DNA from: Solimonas sp040391865 | Lineage (GTDB): Bacteria; Pseudomonadota; Gammaproteobacteria; Nevskiales; Nevskiaceae | Length of the DNA stretch: 64,000 bases | NCBI GenBank assembly: GCA_040391865.1 | Contig: JBEBWZ010000001.1 | Span: 17,949-81,948, forward strand | Direction of reading: 5' to 3' | Shown: in pieces, positions 25,371 to 32,055 of the stretch | Layout: each line of letters begins with the position of its first letter | Position numbering within the stretch: the stretch's first letter is position 1 | Program-made: the position numbers and the translations under genes | The notes under the pieces: model-generated | What the model was told of the DNA's origin: nothing | The model's database searches: none | Seen by the model: only the letters and a program-made list of their open reading frames with translations

Positions 25371-26708
25371 CTACTGGCCGCGTGAGATGACCAGACCTTT
25401 CAGCAGGTTCAGCGCCTCGTACAGCGCGTAATCGCTTTCGGCGAGCTGCTGCGCTTCCTTGGCCTGCTTTTCCTTCTCGGCCTGTTCCTTGGCGCGCTTT
25501 TCCTGCTCGGCCTTGTCGTCCTGGTTGGTCAGGCTCTTGTTGAGGTCCGCTTCCTTCAGCGGCTCGAACAGGGACTCATCCTCGCCGTTCTCCTTCTTCG
25601 CGATCTTCAGCGGCCGGATGATGATGTCCGGTTCGATGCCCTCGGCCTGGATCGAACGCCCGCTCGGCGTGTAGTAACGCGCCGTGGTCAGCTTGATGGC
25701 GCCTTCGCTGGCCAGCGGCAGGATGGTCTGCACCGAGCCCTTGCCGAACGAGAGGCTGCCGACCAGCACCGCACGCTTCTGGTCCTGCAGTGCACCGGCC
25801 ACGATTTCCGAAGCCGAGGCCGAACCGCCATTGATCAGCACCACCAGCGGCTTGCCGTTGAGCAGGTCGCCGGCGGTGGCATCGAAGCTGCGGCCGGCAT
25901 CGTCGCGGCCGCGGATGCTGACGATCGCGCCCTTGTCGAGGAAGGCATCGCTGACCTTGACCGCGGCATCAAGCACGCCGCCGGGATTGTTGCGCAGATC
26001 CAGCACCAGGCCCTTGAGCGGGCCCTTGGCGTCCTTCTGCAGCTTCTTGAATTCGCTGTCCAGCGACGGCCCGGTTTCGGTGGTGAAGCTGGAAATGCGC
26101 AGATAGCCGAGGCCGGATTCGAGCATGCGGCCGCGCACGCTGGTGACCTTGATGATGTCGCGCTTCAGTTCGACCACTTTCGGCGCCGCTTCGCCTTCGC
26201 GGACCAGGGTCAGGATGATCTTGGTGCCGGGTTCGCCGCGCATTCTTTCGACCGCGCCACTGAGCGACAGGCCTTTGACCGGCGTGTCGTCGATCTTGAT
26301 GATCAGATCGCCCGGCTGGATCCCGGCCTTGGCGGCCGGTGTATCGTCGATCGGCGCGACCACGCGCACGAAGCCGTTCTGCATCTGCACTTCGATGCCC
26401 AAGCCTCCGAACTTGCCGGAGGTGGCGATGTTCATCTCCTTGAACTCTTCCTTGTCGAGGAAGGCGGAGTGCGGGTCGAGACCGCTGAGCATGCCGCGGA
26501 CCGCGCTTTCGAGCAGCGCCTTGTCGTCCACCGGCTCCACGTAATCCGACTTCACGCGGTTGAGGATCTCGACAAAGGTCTGCAGATCCTTCAGCGGCAG
26601 TGTTTCCGCATGCGGCTTGTCGGCCAGGACCCCTTGGGTCAGCGTGATGGACGCGCCAATCAGGACGCCGGCGGCCAGCGCCAGGGGAATACGATAGGAA
26701 AGAGGCAT
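25371..26708 (-). CDS. ctpA: S41 carboxyl-terminal processing peptidase (CtpA)
   Basis: Periplasmic serine protease that cleaves C-terminal tails, in other bacteria those of cell-wall hydrolases. The 445-residue protein has a signal/anchor helix (residues 5-29), an N-terminal helical part, a PDZ domain (about 95-180, with FGGLGIEV) and the S41 core. The catalytic pair is Ser298 in GGSASASEIVAG and Lys323 in SFGKGSVQT. A lysine/glutamate-rich coiled tail follows. It lies between envC and yibQ, all on the minus strand, with 100 bp after envC. Confidence 0.95.
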   Translation of the reverse strand: MPLSYRIPLALAAGVLIGASITLTQGVLADKPHAETLPLKDLQTFVEILNRVKSDYVEPVDDKALLESAVRGMLSGLDPHSAFLDKEEFKEMNIATSGKFGGLGIEVQMQNGFVRVVAPIDDTPAAKAGIQPGDLIIKIDDTPVKGLSLSGAVERMRGEPGTKIILTLVREGEAAPKVVELKRDIIKVTSVRGRMLESGLGYLRISSFTTETGPSLDSEFKKLQKDAKGPLKGLVLDLRNNPGGVLDAAVKVSDAFLDKGAIVSIRGRDDAGRSFDATAGDLLNGKPLVVLINGGSASASEIVAGALQDQKRAVLVGSLSFGKGSVQTILPLASEGAIKLTTARYYTPSGRSIQAEGIEPDIIIRPLKIAKKENGEDESLFEPLKEADLNKSLTNQDDKAEQEKRAKEQAEKEKQAKEAQQLAESDYALYEALNLLKGLVISRGQ

Positions 26709-26808
26709 GTCGATGGTTTTTTAAAGCCGCGGATCAGGAGGGCAAGATAGCAACAGTCAGACTATGCGCATAGGGCGCGGTTCCGCAGTGGACAGGCGAT
26801 GACCGGAT

Positions 26809-27957
26809 TCAACGCACCAGCCATAGTCGCGGATTGATCGCATCCGTGCCCTTGCGCAGTTCGAAATACAGGCCCGGACTTTCGTGGCCGCCGGTACTGC
26901 CGACCGTGGCGATGGACTGCCCGGCGCGGACGTTGTCGCCGACCGCGACGGCAGCGGCCTGCGCATGGCCGTACAGCGTGTAATACCCGCCGGAGTGCTC
27001 GAGCAGCACGATCAGGCCGTAGCGGTGCATCCAGCCGACATACGCGACGCGGCCACGTGCCACGGCCCGGATCGCCGTGCCTTCGCTGGCGCTGATCCAG
27101 TGGCCGTTCCAGCTCAGCTTGCCGCCGGCCTTGGTCTCGCCGTAACTGGCCAGCAGCTTGCCGCGCACCGGCCAGGGCAGCTTGCCCTTGAGGCTGGCGA
27201 ACGGGCCGTCACTGAAGACGGCATCGGGCGGCAGCTTCTTGAAAGTCTCACGCAGCGATTCGATCAGCTGGCGCACGCTGCGTTCGTCGGCCTGCAAGCG
27301 TTTCAGCTCCCCGGATTCATCGGCGATGCGCGACTTGATGGTGCGCAGGACGGCGGCGCGCTTGCTGCGTTCCGCCTGCACCGCCGCCAGTTTGGTTTCC
27401 TGTTCAGCGCGCAGCTGCTCGAGTTGCTCCTGCTCCTGCAGCAAGCGCTCCGAGATCGCTTCCAGCTCGTGGGCACGGGCATTGATCGTGCGGATCGCTT
27501 CAGTCTGCGCACGCTGCAGGTATTCGTAGTAGACCAGCACCCGGCCGACTTTCTGCACGTCGTCGAGATTCAGCAGCAGTTGCGTCTGGCCATTGCGGCC
27601 GATCACATAGGCCGTGCGCAACTGCTGGCGCAGTGCGGTTTTGCGGGCCTCGAGCGCGCGCTGTGACTGCTGCTGCTCGGCCTGGATATCGGCAACCTTG
27701 CGGTTCTGTTCCTGGCTGCGCGCGCGCAACTCGCGTACTTCCTGATTGAGGCGCGACAGCCGACGCTCGACCTCCTGCATCTCGCGGGCCACCTGGTCGC
27801 GTTCGCCCTGGTCACGTTCCAGGGTCTTCTGGGTCGCGGCGATGCGCTCGCGCAGTTGCTCCAAGGCGGCCTGATTCTGCTGCAGCCGTTCGTTGGCCGC
27901 CGTCGCGGAAGTCGCCAGCAGCAGGCAGGCGAAAAAAATGAGAGGGCGGCGGAACAT
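26809..27957 (-). CDS. envC: murein hydrolase activator EnvC-like, degenerate LytM domain
   Basis: Periplasmic activator of division amidases. The 382-residue protein has a signal peptide (to about Ala21), a long coiled coil (residues about 22-255) and a C-terminal LytM (M23) fold. The zinc ligands are lost: the HxxxD site reads NGHWISA, and the HLHFE site reads GLYFELR. This matches non-catalytic EnvC proteins, which activate amidases instead of cutting. In E. coli gpmI lies upstream. Here the next gene upstream is the divergent yibN, so gpmI has left this neighbourhood. Confidence 0.93.
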   Translation of the reverse strand: MFRRPLIFFACLLLATSATAANERLQQNQAALEQLRERIAATQKTLERDQGERDQVAREMQEVERRLSRLNQEVRELRARSQEQNRKVADIQAEQQQSQRALEARKTALRQQLRTAYVIGRNGQTQLLLNLDDVQKVGRVLVYYEYLQRAQTEAIRTINARAHELEAISERLLQEQEQLEQLRAEQETKLAAVQAERSKRAAVLRTIKSRIADESGELKRLQADERSVRQLIESLRETFKKLPPDAVFSDGPFASLKGKLPWPVRGKLLASYGETKAGGKLSWNGHWISASEGTAIRAVARGRVAYVGWMHRYGLIVLLEHSGGYYTLYGHAQAAAVAVGDNVRAGQSIATVGSTGGHESPGLYFELRKGTDAINPRLWLVR

Positions 27958-28040
27958 GCGATAATGCTACCCGTTCGTCACCTGTTCCAACATGGCCCGG
28001 TAGCGGCTACTTCCTGATGACACCCTTGACGGTCCCGTAG

Positions 28041-28463
28041 ATGGCTCAGTTCCTGGAATTCTTTCAAGCCCACCCGGTGCTGTTCGTGGCATTGGCGGTG
28101 GTTATCGTGTTGCTAATCGCCAACGAGGTGCACGGCAACCTCACCGGCGGCAAGCGCCTGTCCGTGTCCGAAGCCGTGCGGCTGATCAACGACCGCGATC
28201 CCGTGGTGCTGGACGTGCGCTCGCCGGCGGATTTCCGCAAGGGCCACCTGCTGCATGCGATCAACGCGCCGCTGACCAAGCTCGACGAGAATCTCGGCCA
28301 GCTCAAGGACAAGTCCAAGCCGGTCCTGATCTATTGCGCGCTGGGCACCAGCGCCGCGACCGCGGTGGAGCGTCTGCGAAAGCAGGGTTACACCGAGGTG
28401 TATCCGATGCGCGGTGGCCTCAATGCGTGGCTGGGGGCCAGTTTGCCGGTGACGACAAAATGA
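28041..28463 (+). CDS. membrane-anchored rhodanese-like protein YibN
   Basis: A 140-residue protein with one N-terminal membrane helix (residues about 12-30) and a cytoplasmic rhodanese domain. The active-site loop is IYCALGTSA with the sulfur-carrying cysteine, and VVLDVRSPADF marks the fold. It is the first gene of yibN-grxC-secB-gpsA. Its stop overlaps the grxC start as ATGA. Sulfur-transfer activity is expected from the cysteine but the physiological acceptor is unknown. Confidence 0.93.
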   Translation: MAQFLEFFQAHPVLFVALAVVIVLLIANEVHGNLTGGKRLSVSEAVRLINDRDPVVLDVRSPADFRKGHLLHAINAPLTKLDENLGQLKDKSKPVLIYCALGTSAATAVERLRKQGYTEVYPMRGGLNAWLGASLPVTTK

Positions 28464-28714
28464 AGCGGGTGCGCATGTACACGACGCGGGTCTGCCCGTT
28501 CTGCGTCATGGCCAAGCGCCTGCTGAGCAGCAAGGGTGTTGCCGTCGAGGAGATCCGGATCGACGAATCGCCGGCGCAGCGCGACGAGATGATGCAGCTC
28601 ACCGGCCGCCGCACCGTGCCGCAGATCTTTATCGGTGACATGCACGTGGGCGGCTGCGATGATCTGCAGGCGCTGGAGCGCGCGGGCAAGCTGGAACCCC
28701 TGTTAAAAGACTAA
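28460..28714 (+). CDS. grxC: glutaredoxin 3
   Basis: Small glutathione-dependent thiol-disulfide oxidoreductase of the cytoplasm. The 84-residue protein has the active site CPFC (Cys12, Cys15), TVPQIFIGD (with the cis-proline) and GGCDDLQALE. E. coli GrxC has CPYC, so the phenylalanine is a mild variant. The ATG 28460-28462 overlaps the yibN stop, showing coupled translation. Confidence 0.95.
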   Translation: MKRVRMYTTRVCPFCVMAKRLLSSKGVAVEEIRIDESPAQRDEMMQLTGRRTVPQIFIGDMHVGGCDDLQALERAGKLEPLLKD

Positions 28715-28734
28715 GCGTTACAAAGACCAGAACA

Positions 28735-29259
28735 ATGACCGACTCAGAAAAACCGAACCTGGCCGCCACTGCGGCTGCCGATACCGCTGCGCCTTCGCGG
28801 CAGGTGTTGCTGCAGAAGATCTACGTCAAGGACGCGTCGCTGGAAGTGCCGCTGGCGCCGCAGATCTTTACCCGGCCGTGGAAGCCGGAGCTGGACGTGC
28901 AGGTCAATGCCGACGTCAAGCCGCTGGACACCGAAAACTTCCATGTGGTGCTGCTGGTCACGGTCACCGCCAAGCTGGGCGAGGACACCGCATTCCTCGC
29001 GGAAGTGCATCAGGCCGGCGTGTTCACGCTGCGCGGCTTTGCCGGCGACGAGGATCGTCGCGCGATTCTTGGCGGCTATTGCCCGGGCCTGATCTTCCCG
29101 TTTGCGCGTGAAACCATCGCCGAGCTGGTGCAGCGCGGCGGCTTCCCGCAACTGCTGCTGCAGCCGATCAATTTCGAAGCGCTGTACGTCGAGCACCAGG
29201 CACGCGCCCGTGCGCAGGCTGCCACGGCGCCGGCGCAGGCCAGTTCCGCAACCCACTGA
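28735..29259 (+). CDS. secB: protein-export chaperone SecB
   Basis: Cytoplasmic tetrameric chaperone that keeps preproteins unfolded and hands them to SecA. The 174-residue protein has the family core: IYVKDASLEVPLAPQIF (IYVKDASLE and PLAPQIF), VHQAGVFTLRG, ILGGYCPGLIFPFARE and GGFPQLLLQPINFEALY. A low-complexity Ala/Gln tail of about 25 residues follows. It sits between grxC and gpsA as in E. coli. Confidence 0.97.
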   Translation: MTDSEKPNLAATAAADTAAPSRQVLLQKIYVKDASLEVPLAPQIFTRPWKPELDVQVNADVKPLDTENFHVVLLVTVTAKLGEDTAFLAEVHQAGVFTLRGFAGDEDRRAILGGYCPGLIFPFARETIAELVQRGGFPQLLLQPINFEALYVEHQARARAQAATAPAQASSATH

Positions 29260-29302
29260 CACTGGTTGGCGCGCACGTCGTGCCAGTGCGAGGATGGCGG
29301 CC

Positions 29303-30301
29303 ATGACCGATATCAGCGTGCTTGGCGCCGGGTCCTTCGGGACCGCCCTGGCGATACAGCTGGCGCGACGTGGCGCCGACACCCAACTCTGGGGCCGTGA
29401 TGCCGCGCGGCTCGCGGAGATGCAGGACAAGCGGGAGAACCCGCGTTATCTGCCGGGCTGTGCATTCCCGAAAAAACTGACGGCGACGTCCGTTCTCGAA
29501 ACCGCCGTACGCGGTGCCGAGGATCTGCTGATCGCCACACCCAGCCACGCCTTGCGCGCGACGCTGGAGTCGATCCAGCCATATCTCGCCGCAGGGCAGG
29601 GCGTGGCCTGTGCCTGCAAGGGCCTCGAGCCGGCCAGCGGTCGCCTGGTACATGAGGTGATCGAGGACGTGCTCGGCAGCAGCCATCCGCTGGCGGTGAT
29701 CTCCGGTCCGACCTTTGCCAAGGAGCTGGGTCTGGGGCTGCCGACCGCAGTGACCATTGCCTCGCGCGATCAGGCGTTTGCCGAAAAGATTGCGCGCCAC
29801 CTGCATGGCGACGGCTTCCGCGCCTACTGGTCGGATGATCTGGCCGGGGTCGAGATCGGCGGTGCCGCCAAGAACGTGATGGCGATCGGCGTCGGCATTG
29901 CCGATGGTCTCGGGCTCGGTGCCAATACCCGTGCCGCACTGATTACCCGCGGGCTCGCAGAAATCATGCGTCTGGCCGAAGTGCTGGGAGCCAAGCCGGA
30001 AACCCTGATGGGCCTGTCCGGGATGGGAGATCTGGTGCTGACCTGCACCGACAACCAGTCGCGCAATCGCCGCATGGGCCTGTTGCTGGCGCAGGGGCGC
30101 AGCGTGGCGCAGGCGATCGAGGAGATTCAGCAGGTGGTCGAAGGCGTGAAAGCCGCGCCGGAAGTGCTGCGTCTGGCGCAGCGGCACGGCGTGGAGATGC
30201 CGATCACCGAAGCGGTCTCCGCCGTCCTGCAGGGGCGGATGACGCCGGTGGAGGCGGTGCGCGCGCTGGCGACGCGTCCGGCGCGTGCCGAGCAGGACTG
30301 A
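29303..30301 (+). CDS. gpsA: NAD(P)H-dependent glycerol-3-phosphate dehydrogenase
   Basis: Makes sn-glycerol 3-phosphate from dihydroxyacetone phosphate for phospholipid synthesis. The 332-residue protein has the nucleotide loop VLGAGSFGTALA, ISGPTFAKELG, the catalytic lysine region GAAKNVMAIGVGIADG (GAAKNVMAIG) and GLSGMGDLVLTCT. An ATG at 29294 is also in frame. I chose 29303 because GAGG is nine bases upstream of it. It ends the yibN-grxC-secB-gpsA run. The convergent trmL stop is 40 bases away. Confidence 0.96.
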   Translation: MTDISVLGAGSFGTALAIQLARRGADTQLWGRDAARLAEMQDKRENPRYLPGCAFPKKLTATSVLETAVRGAEDLLIATPSHALRATLESIQPYLAAGQGVACACKGLEPASGRLVHEVIEDVLGSSHPLAVISGPTFAKELGLGLPTAVTIASRDQAFAEKIARHLHGDGFRAYWSDDLAGVEIGGAAKNVMAIGVGIADGLGLGANTRAALITRGLAEIMRLAEVLGAKPETLMGLSGMGDLVLTCTDNQSRNRRMGLLLAQGRSVAQAIEEIQQVVEGVKAAPEVLRLAQRHGVEMPITEAVSAVLQGRMTPVEAVRALATRPARAEQD

Positions 30302-30340
30302 GCCGCACCGCAACGGCGACCGTTGCGCGGTGACGGGCCC

Positions 30341-30817
30341 CTAGCGTTCCGCCGCGCCCGGGAATCCCAGCTGGCGCCAGGCTTCATACACCGTGACGGC
30401 AACCGTATTCGATAGGTTGACGCTGCGGTTGTCCGGCTGCATCGGCAGATAGACGCGCTGGCTCTCAGGGACCGATTCGATCGCCTCCGACGGCAGGCCC
30501 CGTGTTTCCGGTCCGAACAGCAGCAGGTCGCCGGGCTGATAGCGCAGGTGGTCGTAGCGGCTGTGCCCGCGGGTGGTGAACACCAGCATGCGCGCTGCGG
30601 GTTGTGCGGCCTGCAGCGCCGCCAGCGATGCGTGCTGATGCACGGTGGCGAACACGTGATAGTCGAGACCGGCGCGTTTGAGTGCGCGATCGCTGACATC
30701 GAAGCCCAGCGGATGAATCAGATGCAGTTGTGTGCCGGTGTTGGCGCACAGGCGGATCACGTTGCCGGTGTTCGGCGGGATCTCGGGTTGATACAGCGCG
30801 ACATGCAGTCCGTTCAT
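30341..30817 (-). CDS. trmL: tRNA (cytidine(34)-2'-O)-methyltransferase TrmL
   Basis: SPOUT-family methyltransferase that modifies the wobble base of leucine tRNAs. The 158-residue protein starts MNGLHVALYQPEIPPNTGN, which contains the family motif PEIPPNTGN. It continues with HPLGFDVSD, LLLFGPETRGLP and the SAM-knot segment RSVNLSNTVAVTVYE. Length is normal. Its start overlaps the stop of the DUF2007 gene as ATGA. Confidence 0.95.
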   Translation of the reverse strand: MNGLHVALYQPEIPPNTGNVIRLCANTGTQLHLIHPLGFDVSDRALKRAGLDYHVFATVHQHASLAALQAAQPAARMLVFTTRGHSRYDHLRYQPGDLLLFGPETRGLPSEAIESVPESQRVYLPMQPDNRSVNLSNTVAVTVYEAWRQLGFPGAAER

Positions 30818-31119
30818 GCCGGGCGTTCCTGACCGCAGGCCCAGCAGGTCTCGAAATGGATCGGCGAGGGTTCACCACAGCGGCAGATCCAGCTCGCGCC
30901 GGCATGGCGGCGGTGTTCGTATACGCGCAGCAGTTCGCGTGCGCGGTCGCGATCCGCGTCATCGCGCAGCAGCAGGCGCGGTCCGGAGCCCGCCGGCAGT
31001 TCACCGCTGGCGCCCCACAATGCGGCGCCGACGACGTCGACGGCGATGCCGTGATTTTCGAGATAGCCGCGCAGGATTTCCGCTTCGATCGGGTCGGCGG
31101 CACTGTAGAGAGAGTCCAT
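30814..31119 (-). CDS. DUF2007 domain protein with C-terminal zinc ribbon
   Basis: A 101-residue protein. The N-terminal DUF2007-type region (DSLYSAADPIEAEILRGYL, read as DSLYSAADP and EAEILRGYLENHGI) is followed by LLLRDDADRDRARELL and a short zinc ribbon, CRCGE ... CWACG. DUF2007 proteins are described only as putative signal-transducing proteins. The ATG at 31117-31119 lacks a good ribosome site. Translation is coupled to trmL downstream. No function is claimed. Confidence 0.85.
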   Translation of the reverse strand: MDSLYSAADPIEAEILRGYLENHGIAVDVVGAALWGASGELPAGSGPRLLLRDDADRDRARELLRVYEHRRHAGASWICRCGEPSPIHFETCWACGQERPA

Positions 31120-31209
31120 ACGCAATTTTAGGCGTTCTCCTGCATTCGCAATCGGTGCTGCGGTTTACGGATCGTCGACGGGCCTCAGTTACGCGCATGC
31201 CGGACTTCA

Positions 31210-31238
31210 TTGACACCCTCGGATGTCGCGCCTAAGCT
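31210..31238 (+). promoter_or_regulatory. sigma70-type promoter of the small exported protein gene
   Basis: A perfect TTGACA (31210-31215), a 17-base spacer and TAAGCT (31233-31238) lie 40 bases upstream of the ATG at 31278. The -10 box matches the consensus only in part. Confidence 0.5.
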
Positions 31239-31277
31239 CCTGTCCACGCAAGGAAATCGTCGTTGGGGATTGGTCTC

Positions 31278-31574
31278 ATGAACAAATTGATCCGCTGTGC
31301 GGCCGCGGCCGCGCTCATGGTTGCGGCGGCAAGCGCCAGTGCACAGAACGTGCGTGACGGTATCGACGACACGCCATCGGCGTCGGCGATGGCCTTCGAT
31401 CTGCTGATCGTGCGACCGCTGGGGCTGGTGGCGACGGTCGCGGGCGTGGGCCTGTTCGTGATCAACCTGCCGTTGTCGGTGATCCAGGGCGAGCCGCCGT
31501 CGGAACCGGCGCGCAAGTTCATCGTCGAGCCGGCGCGCTTCACCTTCGATCGCCCGCTGGGCGACATGGATTGA
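31278..31574 (+). CDS. small exported/membrane protein of unknown function
   Basis: A 98-residue protein with a signal peptide (cleavage after ASAQ near residue 24). One hydrophobic segment follows (RPLGLVATVAGVGLFVINLPL), here residues about 46-66 and cited as RPLGLVATVAG and VGLFVINLPL. A short soluble tail ends FTFDRPLGDMD. I remember similar small proteins with RPLGL and FxFxRPLGD as conserved hypotheticals in pseudomonads. There is a promoter with a perfect -35 box upstream and a shared terminator downstream. Confidence 0.8.
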   Translation: MNKLIRCAAAAALMVAAASASAQNVRDGIDDTPSASAMAFDLLIVRPLGLVATVAGVGLFVINLPLSVIQGEPPSEPARKFIVEPARFTFDRPLGDMD

Positions 31575-31587
31575 GTGGCAGCTGCTG

Positions 31588-31623
31588 AAAAAACCGCCGG
31601 CGCGCAAGCCCCGGCGGTTTTTT
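31588..31623. terminator. bidirectional terminator shared by two convergent genes
   Basis: AAAAAACCGCCGG (31588-31600) and CCGGCGGTTTTTT (31611-31623) pair perfectly, giving six Ts on either strand. The right arm overlaps the TAA stop (31622-31624) of the minus-strand rhodanese gene. Confidence 0.92.
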
Positions 31624-32044
31624 ATGGCCTGCGATTGTCCGACGACGCTGCAGGCGCCTGTGGCCGCGCCTCGGGCAGTCCGGCGTCCTGCCAGGCCTGC
31701 ATGCTGCCCTGCAGTTCGGTGACCGCATGGCCGTTCTTGCGCAGCAGCGGCAAGGCCTGTTCGACCCGGCGGCCGCTGCGGCAGTAGGCGACCACAGGCA
31801 CATCCCGGGGAATCTCGGCCATGCGCTGCGCCAGTTGCTGCAGCGGAATGTTGATCGCCCCGGGGATATGGCCTTCGGCGAATTCCTCCGGCGTGCGCAC
31901 ATCGAGCAGATAGGGCACCGCCCCCTGCTGCAAACGGGCCGACAAGCTTGCGGCGTCGATCAGGCTGGCGGTTTCAGCAAGCGCGCTGCTGGCCGTCAGT
32001 GCGGCGGCGAGGGCCCATGCACAACGAATGCGGGTGGTGAACAT
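31622..32044 (-). CDS. exported rhodanese-like protein
   Basis: A 140-residue single-domain rhodanese with a signal peptide (cleavage near ALA-ET, residue 23). The active loop is AYCRSGRRVEQA with the catalytic cysteine, and LLDVRTPEEFAEGHIPGAINIP is typical (cited as LLDVRTPEEF and EGHIPGAINIP). Periplasmic location is predicted from the signal. It lies 11 bases after the M16 protease stop and may share its transcript. Confidence 0.92.
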   Translation of the reverse strand: MFTTRIRCAWALAAALTASSALAETASLIDAASLSARLQQGAVPYLLDVRTPEEFAEGHIPGAINIPLQQLAQRMAEIPRDVPVVAYCRSGRRVEQALPLLRKNGHAVTELQGSMQAWQDAGLPEARPQAPAASSDNRRP

Positions 32045-32055
32045 GAATAATGACC

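Noticed and set aside
26809..27957. EnvC as an active M23 endopeptidase
   Set aside because: The metal-binding Asp of HxxxD and the His residues of the HxH motif are absent, so it should be an activator only.
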